Below are positions 11,290 through 21,377 of a stretch of 64,000 nt of DNA, piece by piece; the first letter of the stretch is position 1, and each line of letters begins with the position of its first letter. The notes under the pieces were generated by a model. It saw only the letters and a program-made list of their open reading frames with translations. It did no database searches and was not told the origin of the DNA. Origin of the DNA: Asterias amurensis (Eukaryota > Echinodermata > Asteroidea > Forcipulatida > Asteriidae). A program made the translations under genes and the position numbers. The stretch is from NCBI RefSeq assembly GCF_032118995.1, contig NC_092665.1:5947501-6011500 (forward strand). The letters are read 5' to 3'.

Positions 11290-11880
11290 AAGCAACTCGT
11301 TCGCACCTTTGTAACCTCCCGACTTGACATGGGAAACTATCTCCTCTATGGACTGCATAATAATCAATTTACCGCTTGTCTCGCTTTCAAAATATTGCCG
11401 TCAGAATTGTAACCCGGTCCAACACTAGAGTCACATCACACCTATCCTACGAGATCTACATTGGCTACCCATTAAGGATAGAATCATCTTCAAGATCCTT
11501 GTGTATGTCTATCGCTCATATCAAAAGCCACTTTATCAGCATATCTCTCAGAAGGACTCCAACCCCATACTTCCAACCGCCAGTCTATACGCGATCTAAT
11601 AACAAACATCTTTTAAGGAAACCCCTGGCCAAAACATCATGGGGTAAAAGATCAACTACTTCTGCTGCTCCTTCATTATGGAACGACTTGCCGGATCACG
11701 TTAAACTTTCTCCTAGCTTTGTTCAAAACTTCCCTTAAGCCTCATCTAATGAGGACTTCATAACTTTTTTCCCGTTTATTGTGTCACTGCGCCATGAGCA
11801 TATTGAGACGAATACCCGCGCATTATACATGCCCACTATTATTATTACTATAAACTAAATAACGAAATAAAATAACAAAA
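11290..11880 (+). mobile_element. LINE fragment nested in the Harbinger-like element
   Basis: The plus strand encodes, with frameshifts, the end of a CR1/L2-type reverse transcriptase: VTSRLDMGNYLLYGL, then ILRDLHWLPIKDRIIFKIL, then SAAPSLWNDLPDHVKL. The 3' end has GCGCCATGAGCATATTGA followed by (ATT)n. It is a different LINE lineage from the one in the ALP introns and lies on the opposite strand. Confidence 0.8.
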
Positions 11881-12217
11881 TCACGAAAAATTTACTAAAA
11901 TGTGAGCAAAAAATAGGTTAGTAAATTCTCAAAATTTTTGAGAAAGTTTGAGAAAATGTGGCAAAGATTGTAGAACATATTAAAAGTTGTTGTAATTGAC
12001 ATAAAGCGCAATTCGCCCGAAAATATTGGACAGGAATGTTGGAAAAGGGTTTAAGAAAACGCTACGAAGTCGAAAACACCCCACGTAGCACTAGTAAGGA
12101 CTTACGCACTCGATTGAAGTTACGAGTGCTTCGTGAATATGACGCAACTCGCTAAGAACGAACTAGTAACACGTAAATGCTTACTAAGGCCTAAGAAGGC
12201 TTCATGAATAAGGCCCC

Positions 12218-12475
12218 AGCTTCCAAAACCGGCGTGTAGATTCACCTTTGACCTCAGTCATTTCACATAGAGATACGCAGTCAAACTCTATTGCGGACTT
12301 GAGAGCAGTGAACTGTTTGGGCGTATTGGGTGCCGTTTATCCAATGTCATTGTTGTATCCAATGTAATCACTGGATCTGTGAAGCTGGGACCTGTATTTA
12401 TCCTTGCGTATTAATACAGGGGTCCAGTCTACCTGTCTGCGACCTCCCCATACTGTTATAAGTTCTATAATGGGA
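12218..12475. other. Non-coding, partly similar to 49540-49830
   Basis: Contains a segment resembling 49550-49620 (ATACGCAGTCAAACTCTA against ATATGCGGTCAAACTCTA) and a TTGTATCCAATG motif also seen near 2240 and 49800. No gene is seen. Confidence 0.45.
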
Positions 12476-12605
12476 GACTTTGGGACGCTAGGTGGCAGCA
12501 GACTTACCATGTAAATGTCCAGTACTTAGTTCTGAGCGTGCGCGCATGATCGAGTACAATGGATTTTACCTGGTAAGTATGCTGCCACCAAGCGTCCCAA
12601 AAGTC
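12476..12605. repeat. Inverted repeat with paired GGTGGCAGCA motifs
   Basis: Arms of about 38 bases: TTGGGACGCTAGGTGGCAGC then AGACTTACCATGTAAA on the left, and TTACCTGGTAAG then CTGCCACCAAGCGTCCCAAA on the right, around a loop of about 50 bases. The arm core CTAGGTGGCAG resembles the vertebrate CTCF core consensus; this is a resemblance only. It lies just 3' of the ALP-A N-terminal exon, in the intron. Confidence 0.75.
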
Positions 12606-12766
12606 TACCTGGTTTTCCCTTACATTGTACATGAACAAATGGTATGGAAATAAACCTAAACCTGAAACCTGAACCAAGCCTGCATTAAGTGGGGATGCTT
12701 TTTAAACGATGAAAATCTCCAGTAGTTTTTTTATGTGTGTAAGGTTTGAGACATCACAACTTTTAC

Positions 12767-12961
12767 CTTTGACAAAGCTGAACTAAGGAATTTATCCCAT
12801 TCGAGGTCTGTTTCTTCCCCGTGATCCCGTCACTGTTGTTATACCCATCCCATCTCCGACGAAAAACAACACGTTCTTAGCTTTATTCGTGTTGAGTGTT
12901 TGCTCTCTGGTTATAGCTTTCTGCAAACTGTCGTAAGCCAGTTCATTCCGGTATTTCGCAC
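12767..12961 (-). pseudogene. ALP-A N-terminal exon (GDGMG), frameshifted
   Basis: This is the only N-terminal ALP exon in the window. Acceptor TTGTAG precedes GTGCGAAATACC, and the donor after TTGTCAAAG is GTAAAAG. It encodes KYRNELAYDSLQKAITREQ, then AKNVLFFVGDGMGITTVTG, then in a shifted frame HGEETDLEWDKFLSSALSK. The aspartate of GDGMG is a zinc/magnesium ligand in the family. The normal linker between TVT and GEET (about 15 residues) is largely missing, and the frame changes there. No signal-peptide exon was found upstream. Confidence 0.9.
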
Positions 12962-13081
12962 CTACAACGATTTTATAAAGTACCAACATTACTCGAAGAC
13001 ACTCAGATAGTGTCGTCTTCTTAGAACTCGAAGATAATTAGTGCAATTTGCTTGGGTTTCGTGATTTAGCTTTTGCATATT

Positions 13082-13451
13082 TTAAAGCCATTGGACCCTT
13101 TCGGTACAGAACAAAAAAAGTTCACAGATTTACAAACAATTTACAGGGTTTACAGAAGGTAATAGTGAAAGACTTCTCTTGAAATATTAGTCCATGAAAT
13201 GCTTTACATTTTGAGAAAACGGTAAAACAATATAAATTCTCGTCAGCGAGAATTACGGATTGATTTTAAACACATGTCATGACACGGCGAAACGTGCGGA
13301 AACCAGAGTGGGTTTTCCCGTTGTTTTCTCCCGACTCCGAAGACCGATTGAGCCTAAATTTTCACAGGTTTGTTGTGTTATATATAAGTTGTGATACACG
13401 AAGTGTGGGACTTGGACAATACTGTTTACCGAAAGTGTATAATGGCTTTAA
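13082..13451. mobile_element. TTAA-bordered MITE, family 2, copy 2
   Basis: TTAA at 13082-13085 and 13448-13451. It is the inverse orientation of the copy at 449-827, sharing its body (CATGTCATGACACGGCGAAA, GGACTTGGACAATACTG). No coding capacity is seen. Confidence 0.85.
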
Positions 13452-14440
13452 AGCTCCTAGTAAATATAATACATTTACCTAGAGTGCTCTTAAAAAATAA
13501 TTATTGGAAAAAAAAAAAAATACTTTCATTTACTAAATAAAACATCCATTCGTTGATTATGGGGGTATTCATTTCCATTAATGACCTTTTGATCACTATA
13601 CAGATATCTAATTGCCTATAGTTCTAAACCTTATTGTTATATTAAGACGGTGATACATGCATATTTATTGCAATACCGAAATACATATACCGGGTATTTT
13701 GTTATGAGATTAAGGTGTGTTCTTTCTCGACCATCATCTTCTGTGTTTTTCGATAAAAAATAATCGGCTGTAACATTTGTTGTGTTCGTTCGTCGTTAAA
13801 CTATCAATAAAAGACAATGGAACAGGGCACATTGCGTCAAAAACTCGGGTTATATTCACGTGATAACAACAAGCAAAACAACAGAGCTCTCGTACAACCA
13901 GATCTCGAGTGAAACAATGTGATCACTAAGTCTACATACATTATCATATTCAACTTTGATCCGTTGAAAAGTCAAATGGGGCTCTACTCAAGCGAGAACC
14001 AATATATGCCTACTTGCTTTGTGGTAGCACATTGCCTCCTGCAGCCAGCATATAGATCCAAGTTAACCATCTTAAATCCAACATGTTGAAATCAAAGTAA
14101 CAAAATCAGAGGTAATGAAACAGTGTATACCGATCGTCACTGTTTGTATCCGACTGAGGTCATAGTCAGTTTGAATTACAGACTTCATAACTGTAGAACA
14201 GCAATAACTTATCATGTCATTCATTCTTTGGCTTTTGAACCTTGGAAATAAATTATCGGTTCTTGAACTTTAATTTCATATTTCAAATGGCCATTATCTA
14301 TATCGGTACTTGTACTATATCATCAACTTCACATCTGTATTTTTTAATACCAATTAATCTACTGTGAAGTTTTACAAAAAATGGGACTCCTTTAAAGTAT
14401 TGTGCCAAGGTTAACTCTGCATTTTACTAAAGTGGTAAAC
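13452..14440. other. Sequence 5' of the ALP-A N-terminal exon, no gene
   Basis: AT-rich, without a recognised exon, promoter or repeat, and not duplicated in units B or C. It could hold the lost or unrecognised ALP leader exon. No signal-peptide-like frame with fitting splice sites was found. Confidence 0.4.
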
Positions 14441-15371
14441 TATGTCGGTAAATTTTATACTTTGTTTTGCTGTAACGGTTTTTCAGCATAATTGTATGAG
14501 GAGTTGTAATAAGATTTGTTTAAACAAAAATCACCTCGAAAAACTAATAATTACGAAAGCCCTCCAGAAAAAAAACGATGTTTAAATCTGTGATAACGGC
14601 TTGATTCGTCATAATGGATTCACCAACGCCTCCCCTCCCATCCCTACCCCACCCCTCCCCGCGTAAATAGCGGATGGCGTATCAGCGTTACAAATCCGTA
14701 ACGATTGAATGTGCATACAATCTAATTACATACACGTTTTGATGATTCCGTAATGATGGACTGTAAATTGTGATAACCGAATCAAAATATCTTGGCGTTT
14801 TTTTTTAGCACTATTCGAAATAGTTGATCCTCAATGTAAACGTTCTTAATAAATTGTAGGCCTCTCATTTACACGCATGGAGTATTTATTAAATTACTGG
14901 GCCCTCAACTTCTTCAATGCTATTTATTTATTCAACAACCTTCTCCTGCATTTACAAATATTTGTTTGTTCATAACAATAAGTAAAACAATGGAAAAGGG
15001 GAGTGGTACGAGGTCTTAAGCGTCTGTCTAAAATCAACAGTATCTTAGGCCCCGTTCCCACTGGGCCCCGCGTTAGTTTGGCTGTAAACAAAAGACTAAG
15101 CCGAAGGCGCACGCCGGGTCCTTCATCTACGACCACAACCCCGCCAGTTTGAAACGAATGTTCAAGACTATGACTTAGCACAATTTATTCTTACTAATAT
15201 AGCATAGCCATGTTCGGTTTACATGAATAGGCCCAAAACAATTGGAATGGACTTGTGTTAAATAAATGCTGATCAAAGTTTGTATAAATCTCTCATATTA
15301 TGCATTTGCAACTTGTCTGTACTCTGAATGTAGCTGGGGGCAAATGTGTGTAAACACCTTTTGTAATATTG
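14441..15371. repeat. Duplicated intergenic module (A copy)
   Basis: Matches 41127-42058 (unit B) and 59727-60664 (unit C) almost end to end, beginning at TATACTTTGTTTTGCTGT. It holds a C-rich stretch at 14625-14660. Small frames such as 14924-15181 are not preserved as coding. It separates the ALP gene from the divergent C1q promoter. Confidence 0.75.
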
Positions 15372-15723
15372 TCAAAGACCAGTGTTCACTCTTGCCGTAT
15401 CTCAACTATGCATAAAATAACAAACCTGTGAAAATTAGAGCTCAATTGGTCGTCGAAGTTGCGAGATAATAATGAAAGAAAAAAACACCCTTGTAACACG
15501 AAGTTGTGTGCTTTCAGATGCTTGATTTCGAGACCCTCAAAATCTAATTCTGAGGTCTCGAAATCAAATTCGTGAAAAATTACTTCTTTCTCGAAAACTA
15601 CGTCTCTTCAGATGGAGGCGTTTCTCAAAGTCTTTCATACTGCCAACAGCTCCCCATTACTCGTTACCAAGTAAGGTTTTATGCTAATTTGAGTAATTAA
15701 CCAATAGTGTACACTGCCTTTAA
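15372..15723. mobile_element. MITE family 1 copy
   Basis: Carries the family body and ends in TGTACACTGCCTTTAA. The left end is degenerate (CAAAGACCAGTGTTCACTC). It is present at the same place in B and C. Confidence 0.82.
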
Positions 15724-16052
15724 GCACATTTTGACAATTTTGAGATTTTCAATATATGAACGAGTCCTTTATGTCAAAGATAAAGGTCCAAGATGGGGAC
15801 AGAAATTTTCGGGGACAGATTTCCATGAAACACCGGCCCAAGGCGGAACCTGCCATACGTGTTTTTTAAAACAATCGAAATGACTTTAATCTCATCCAAA
15901 AGTTCATTTGATTGTTTTTGATTTTTGTGGTTTGTATTGATTGTTTTTGCTCCATTGAATATTCTTGTTTCCCAAAAGCATTTGTGGGTTTCGGTGGTAG
16001 TAGACTCTGAGAAAACAAAGAATACAATTGAAAATCAGTTTTAAAATACCCT

Positions 16053-16416
16053 TTAAGGGCAAAGGCAGGACACACTAACTTTCAACCACTAGTGAGTCTT
16101 TCCACTTGGTGTATCTCAACATATTCTTAAATTAACAAACCCGTGAACATTATTTTGAGCTCAATTGGTCGTCGAAACTGCGAGAGAATAATGGGAAAAT
16201 CACCCCCGTCGCACAAGTTGTGTGCTTTCAGATGCCTTCAGTTTGAGACCTTAACAACTCGAGAAAATACTTCTTTCTCGAAAACTAGGTTTCTTCAGAG
16301 AGAGCCGTTTCTCACAATGTTTTATACTATTAACATCTCTCCATTGCTCATTACCAAGTAAGTCTTTATGCTAGCAATTCTGTTGAGTAATTACCTATGG
16401 TGTCCAGTGCCTTTAA
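16053..16416. mobile_element. MITE family 1 copy, divergent subfamily
   Basis: Bordered by TTAAGGGCAAAGGCAGGACA at the left and TGTCCAGTGCCTTTAA at the right. It belongs to the same subfamily as 3201-3540. Copies lie at 42738-43107 and 61329-61695. Confidence 0.85.
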
Positions 16417-16744
16417 TGTTGCTCTGTTGGTGGCGCACTCTACTATAAATACATTGTCATTGCATTTCGATTTCGGAAAAAAACACACTGAGTTAGTTTT
16501 AGTAAACATATACCTCAAAAGAGTGGAAGCACGAAAAAGATCCATCTGAACATATATATTGCGTACACAGTTCTTTATTGATAATTAACTTGCACTTTAA
16601 CTCACAATCATCAGGGAAATACATCATTTGAGCGGAAATAGAAGGAAACTGACCAGGAACTTCAGGAAGCAATCACACAGTGCAACCCAGTAGGGCGGAT
16701 ATACATGTAAAAACACCATACCATTAAAGCGTGTGCAAATTGAT
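16417..16744. other. C1q upstream DNA, duplicated
   Basis: Non-coding. Matches 61696-62030 upstream of the second C1q promoter. Unit B shares only the part up to about 43297. Confidence 0.6.
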
Positions 16745-17012
16745 CTCCTTTGGTAACATACGGCCTCATCCAAACCAGTGATAGAGTAAGGCACTGCTTT
16801 CAATCAGTGACTTTACCACATACACAATGTAGTGTAGAGTTTTACACCATTGGTATCCATTCAACATACAGTCTCATTCAAACAAATGATAGAGTAAGTC
16901 ACTGTCATAAATCAGTGACTTTAACACGGTATTGATCCACAATTGCAGCGTACAGCCTCGTCCAAGCCAATGGTAGAGTAAGTCACTGCAATCAATCACT
17001 GACTTTAACACG
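16745..17012. repeat. Tandem palindromic repeats upstream of the C1q promoter
   Basis: Three degenerate units, each with a spaced palindrome of the type AGTCACTGnnnnnnnCAGTGACT next to GATAGAGTAAG or GGTAGAGTAAG. The second C1q promoter (62036-62400) has four. Their fixed position just upstream of the probable promoter suggests a cis-regulatory role; this is inference. Confidence 0.7.
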
Positions 17013-17185
17013 TATCTATGATTGGCTGCTCATCGATTGTCAATCAAACCCGAAGTAGACTGATGAGCACTTCCATGGAAATGCAGCAGTACTTAAACGC
17101 GCTGCACCAGCAGCAGTGTTCATCACAACTTTGCATCAGAAGAGAGGAACTGAGAAGGTTTGGACTACAAAAACACATCATCAAG
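17013..17185 (+). promoter_or_regulatory. Probable C1q promoter and non-coding first exon
   Basis: The copy at 62410-62581 has a clear TATTTAAA box; here the same place reads ACTTAAAC (17091). An ATTGG (CCAAT-type) box lies at about 17021. An initiator-like TTCATCAC lies about 30 bases downstream. The exon would end at 17185 in ATCATCAAG before donor GTAAGTG. The next fitting acceptor on this strand is TTTTTACAG directly before the C1q ATG at 20505. Linking this exon to C1q is inference from position, strand and splice sites. Confidence 0.6.
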
Positions 17186-17810
17186 GTAAGTGTTTCTCAT
17201 TCTACTGCCGGACTCAAGCTTTCGTTTCCAGATACAAGTAGTGGGTTGAATGTTAGCCTATTGCAATGTGGTTGCAGTTTTTGCTCCCAAAGGGACACCA
17301 CTCGATACAGCTGATATTCTCATGCAGTGGTTAGGTCTCTTCTCTTCTAAAGCTCTGCCATCGTACTAAACTGTGGTGGTACTATGATTGAACACAAACA
17401 TTGCACCCAGTTGAATCTCCTTTGCCTGAAGTTTTTTTTTCTCGCACTACTTGCAGGTGGTTTTGGACAAGGCATTAATACACTGGTTATCAGTGCAATG
17501 CATTGTTTAACAGTTTGAATAAGTTCGTTTCCACTGGATTGATTAACCGCGCTTGACTTTCTGCTCGTTTAAAACATATTGTTTAAAGATAACTATGGTC
17601 AAAAAGGTATGGCAGTGCATTGTTTGACGTGACCATTGCATTATTTTATATACCTTAATTAGGTAAACTATTTCAGATTGAACATTATACAAGATATGTA
17701 CCTAGAATAAGATGTCGATGGTCTTTTGGGAACCCGAGGGGGCAACAACCGAGGCAAGACGAGTGTATCGCCTGCTCCAAAGGTTTTAAGATAATCTTTA
17801 CACTTTATCC

Positions 17811-17836
17811 TTTAACCGTGGCGGGCCACGGTTAAA
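17811..17836. repeat. Short perfect hairpin
   Basis: TTTAACCGTGGC, then GG, then its reverse complement GCCACGGTTAAA. A 12-base stem with a 2-base loop. The role is unknown. Confidence 0.8.
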
Positions 17837-18004
17837 GGGACAGTTGTTCTGTTTAACCAGGGCAATTGAGTACTTTTTTTGAAGGCATTACATTGCCATG
17901 TTGCGAGATTACAACAAAACTGGCAAAATTCGACCCAATTTAAACGTAATAATGGCAAACATATAAACTAAAATGATGGTAAGCCTCAGCAAGACACACC
18001 GTAA

Positions 18005-18400
18005 AAACAAGTGTTTGGGTTCTGTAACAAATTTCGAACGCATCTAAGGGTTTAGGTTAAACACGTAACACTGTATAGACCCATGAGTTGTGTTGTAAAA
18101 CAGTGGGTTTTGCCCATTTTCTACATCAAACTTAATCACTGGTGCGATCAGCAATCGTTGATGTGCTGAACACCTTTTAAACGCTTCTTATAAACACATT
18201 CTTAACATAAAGTAAACGGCTGATGCGTCAAACTAAACGCACCATAGTAAAAACGAAACGCCTGACGCGTTTAGTTTGACGCATCAGCCGTTTATAAATG
18301 GGCAGAAACCATTGCTCATTGGCCCCATACTCTGTTACGTGTTAACCCTATACACCCTTTGACGCGTTCGAAAACTGTTACAGAACCTAAAAACTTGTTT
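18005..18400. mobile_element. Foldback element with nested inverted repeats
   Basis: The outer arms share AGGTTCTGTAAC/GGGTTCTGTAAC, TTCGAACGC and TTAAACACGTAACA/TTAACACGTAACA. The inner arms at about 18213-18296 are a perfect stem of about 28 bases: TAAACGGCTGATGCGTCAAA then CTAAACGC, followed by a 26-base loop and the reverse complement. No coding capacity, so a MITE or foldback element. Confidence 0.8.
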
Positions 18401-18599
18401 GCGTTTACAGTGCAGTTGTTGTGCGTTTTACAAATGTCTTCACCCTTTAGGAAATGTGATGTTTGTCTTTGTACCATTTTAATTGTTATGAACAGTTTTG
18501 TGATTGAGTCGGTCAGCTAATTAATCGCCTACAGTTTGTTAGAAGCACCGTTATTGCCATGATGTAAAGCTTTTTCAGCGAAAAATCTCTGTTCATACC

Positions 18600-19700
18600 T
18601 CATGCAATGCGAATGCGAATATTTACAAATTTTGACGTCACAAAATCGCAACGTTTAATTCGCATCAGTTGAAATGTGTCAAATCCCTGCAAAAACAGCG
18701 ATGTGGCTTAAACATTCGTATCCCATTCGCGTTCGCAGGAAGTACGAACAGGTCTATATAATGCCGATAATTTATTGCATGCATAGCTTCGCTGAAATCA
18801 TCACTTTTGAAAACGAGGTCATCTCAAAACTAAAGTCTTGTCAACGAATTCTTCAAAAGTATTATCTCGACAACAGTGTCCCAGTTTTTTGGGGTCGAAC
18901 AAGTCATCGGCCTGGTGCTAACTGGCTCACACTATGACAAATAAGGGTTACGGCAAGCAACGTCGAGCTGCGTATTGCAATTTTGAGTTTGCCGCCAATC
19001 AGCGTGTTTTGCCGTCAATTGTCGCTGACGAACCCGCTAGCGACCGAAGACGGTCGACATTATCAGTCGTGTCCGTTCAGATTTCGTTGGAGAACGCAAA
19101 CCCTCATTTCCTTGACGCAGACGGCCGCAATTATTAGTCGCAGGACATTTCCATGCCGTGCGATTCCGCCTATTGACCCAATTCACCTGACGTCATCAAA
19201 ATAATCTTGGAGGCGCCCTTTTGGTGGTCAATGTCAACGTGTGTTGTTCAGAGAAGTGCGCTATTTGGGCGACTCTGCGTTTACACGTAAATCTATTGAC
19301 CACCAACATGGTGAGCGTGGTATCAGTCGCCGCGTGTGACGCGCGTGCAAGGGGTCAATTGTCGTTTTGAGGTCGTCACAATTTCGTTGGTAGTCGTTGT
19401 CTGATGATTGGATGACCAGAATATTGTGAAGAGTGGGAACGCCAAACTCGACTGTTATACAACCCACACACAGACGGTTTGATGTCGGCAAACGAGTCAC
19501 GTCGTTGTCGCCACAACCCACCTTCATCAGCCGCCGTTCCTTGCCGCCACCCAATCCGCTGCCAGCCGTGTGACCCTTATGTCGCTGAATGTCGTTCCCT
19601 CCCCGTCAGCTAATTATGATTTTTCCCTTTGGGCGTTTTGCCTTTACTTTGCCGCCAACGTCTTTGGATTTTCACGGTCGCCACTTTCCGTTTGGCTTTT
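18600..19700. other. CG-richer stretch, origin unclear
   Basis: Richer in CpG and in GTCGN and GCCGCCA-type words than its surroundings. Frames at 18674-18937, 18934-19204 and 19261-19554 overlap on both strands and match no family I know. It may be a decayed transposon; its ends could not be fixed. Confidence 0.35.
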
Positions 19701-19710
19701 GCCCCGCTAC

Positions 19711-19749
19711 TATGTAAGCCAGCCTTATTAAAGGTTGGCTTACATATAG
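19711..19749. repeat. Short hairpin
   Basis: TATGTAAGCCAGCC and its near-perfect reverse complement GGTTGGCTTACATA around TTATTAAA. Isolated, with unknown role. Confidence 0.7.
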
Positions 19750-19959
19750 GACGGACGCGAGATGGCCTGTGTCACAAACGGACCATTTCGCTGCTCGGCT
19801 CAAATTACAACAGACCTATTATTGTTTGCACACGTAGAGGGGCAATCCAACGAATAATAAAAATAATAATAACATCGAAGTATCTACCAACAAGGTACCC
19901 AATTGGCGCTGAGTATATACAAACTTTCAGAGTTATTGAAATGATAAATTCTGAGAACC

Positions 19960-20236
19960 AATTATTTAGCACCTTATAAGGGTTTACAAGGTGCTACGGC
20001 GCATTAAGCAGCCACAGCCAGGAACACCGAGGCGAGCCCTTTTTTTTTTCTTTTCGATAAGTGCACTGGGATCGTTTACATGCTTAACACAACACATGTG
20101 ACCAACAGCTTTACGTTCCATGCGAAAGGCGAAGTTATAAGTGTCACGACTCGGGATTCGAACCCACACTCTACTGATCAGAAACACCAGAGTTTGACAT
20201 CGGTGGTCAAAACCGTTCGGCAACGACACTTCTGTT
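19960..20236 (-). mobile_element. tRNA-derived SINE (tRNA-Leu-like head)
   Basis: Read on the minus strand, the head contains an A-box-like TTGCCGAACGG and a perfect B box GGTTCGAATCC inside GTGGGTTCGAATCCCGAG. The spacing and long variable arm resemble tRNA-Leu. A tail follows with an A-rich run (complement of 20041-20052) and GGTGCTAAATAAT at the far end. The acceptor stem and anticodon arm do not form a normal tRNA, so this is a SINE and not a tRNA gene. Confidence 0.8.
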
Positions 20237-20504
20237 TATAATATCAATTAAAAACAGTTTTAACACTCCAAAGGCGTTCTCATTTAATTGCTTTAAAAAA
20301 AAACATTAAAGTTGTTCATTTACCGATTTAGTTCAGCAAACTTACACTATTATTCAGTTGATCAACTAATGTGCAGTTTGATCTAATCTGATACCTTACG
20401 GGCGAATACATAATAAAATGAGAGGATCAACTGACAAATGATCAACCCTACCAGCTACGAAAACACAATTGCTATAAATGTTGTTATTTTTACAATTTTT
20501 ACAG

Positions 20505-21320
20505 ATGAAGATTACGTTAGCAGTGACCATTGTTTTGGCTTGTATGCAAGTTCAGTTCCTGGTGGCTACAGCAGCAGTTTCACCTGATCCTGGAATGACG
20601 TGTAACTCTTGCTGCCAGGGCCCAGCCGGTATACCGGGAATCCCTGGATCTAATGGGAACCATGGTCAAGGACTTGTAGGCCCCAGAGGTGATGCTGGCT
20701 CTCCTGGTGAGGTAGGTCAACCCGGGGTTAAAGGAGACAAGGGGTCAGATGGACTGGGTGGTGAGCCAGGCGCTAAAGGGGAACTTGGACTGAAGGGAGA
20801 GCAAGGAGTCGGTCAACCAGGGAAACAAGGACCTCAAGGTCTGCCTGGGATGAATGGTTTGAAGGGGGAGAGAGGTGAACCTGGACCAGCTGAACAGACT
20901 GGTGAAGCAGGTGAATGTAGTACGCGACGGTCCGCCTTCACTGCAGTGAGGAACACCGCCTTCAGCCCTACATCCATATGGGATCCTCTGCCCTTTGAAG
21001 AGTTATTGTTTTCAGAGGAAGGGATTGATTTTAACTTGAATAACGGCACGTTTACGTGTACTCTGCCTGGGGTATACGTATTGATGTTCTCAGTCAATAA
21101 ACTACCAAGTAGGCCTTACCTATATGTCAAGCTGATGAAGAACGGCGGTAACATCATTGTAATAGGGGGTGCACGCGATGCAGGTCATCATCAAGTGAGC
21201 AACAGTGCAGTGATTCCCCTGCTCTATGGAGATCAAGTTCACTTAGCTGTACAAGGTCACGTACATAGTTACTCTAGCCATTACACGTCTTTCACTGGAT
21301 TCCTGCTGTACGAAATCTAA
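20505..21320 (+). CDS. Secreted collagen-like C1q-domain protein
   Basis: The 271-codon reading encodes a signal peptide (residues 1-24, hydrophobic core LAVTIVLACMQVQFLVATAA), a short cysteine cluster CNSCC (33-37), a collagen Gly-X-Y region (about 39-128, with interruptions), and a C1q globular domain (about 143-271) with AFTAVR at its start, GVYVLMFSV in the middle and HLAVQGHVHS and FTGFLLYEI at the end. Proteins of this build form trimers and act outside the cell as pattern-recognition or carrier proteins. ATG at 20505 is chosen because TTTTTACAG directly precedes it. An in-frame ATG at 20478 would give 280 codons if there is no splice. The gene is intact and lies between ALP units A and B on the opposite strand. 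Confidence 0.92.
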   Translation: MKITLAVTIVLACMQVQFLVATAAVSPDPGMTCNSCCQGPAGIPGIPGSNGNHGQGLVGPRGDAGSPGEVGQPGVKGDKGSDGLGGEPGAKGELGLKGEQGVGQPGKQGPQGLPGMNGLKGERGEPGPAEQTGEAGECSTRRSAFTAVRNTAFSPTSIWDPLPFEELLFSEEGIDFNLNNGTFTCTLPGVYVLMFSVNKLPSRPYLYVKLMKNGGNIIVIGGARDAGHHQVSNSAVIPLLYGDQVHLAVQGHVHSYSSHYTSFTGFLLYEI

Positions 21321-21371
21321 ATCAAACATAAAAACACACGGAAACGTTTAAATGTTTTAGACAACGATTTA

Positions 21372-21377
21372 AATAAA
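21372..21377 (+). promoter_or_regulatory. Poly(A) signal of the C1q gene
   Basis: AATAAA 51 bases after the C1q stop codon; another AATAAA lies at 21460-21465. A choice between them needs transcript data. Confidence 0.5.

Larger units (their letters stand above)
10605..12217. mobile_element. Harbinger-like TIR element, 1.6 kb, degenerate
   Basis: Perfect 20-bp inverted ends, GGGGCCTTATTCATGAAGCC at 10605-10624 and its reverse complement at 12198-12217. Further sub-terminal inverted similarity (TTACGTGTTA) is present. Inside is a broken Myb/SANT-like frame (10893-11230) such as accompanies PIF/Harbinger elements, and a LINE fragment (11290-11880). No DDE transposase frame is seen. Superfamily assignment rests on end sequence and the Myb-like frame and is an inference. 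Confidence 0.75.
7215..12961 (-). pseudogene. Alkaline phosphatase copy A, disrupted
   Basis: Four exons remain, read on the minus strand. 12767-12961 is N-terminal, with metal motif VGDGMG and LEWDKF. 9310-9510 holds metal ligands in DHAHHDG and TADHSH. 7679-7801 holds LSYANGPGG. 7215-7411 holds THGGEDV and FHGVHEQHYIAHV. Five middle exons, including the one with the nucleophile serine, are gone. Lesions: a 1+3n base loss between TVTG and HGEETD in the first exon shifts the frame; 9398-9400 is an in-frame TAG where copies B and C have GAG; the MITE at 6641-7239 replaces the GPI-signal tail, so the last exon ends RLCKSRT then stop. Splice borders agree with copies B and C. It cannot make an active phosphatase. 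Confidence 0.93.
17186..20504 (+). other. Probable C1q intron 1
   Basis: Begins GTAAGTG and ends TTTTTACAG. Its first part aligns with 62582-63240 after the second C1q first exon. It contains a short hairpin, a foldback element, a CG-rich stretch and a SINE, listed separately. No coding exon of another gene is seen. Confidence 0.5.

Noticed and set aside
16745..17012. CRISPR-like array
   Set aside because: Units are few and degenerate, without uniform spacers, in animal DNA; they are promoter-proximal tandem repeats.
20155..20236. Functional tRNA-Leu gene on the minus strand
   Set aside because: The A and B boxes are good, but the arms do not pair as a tRNA and a SINE-type tail follows.
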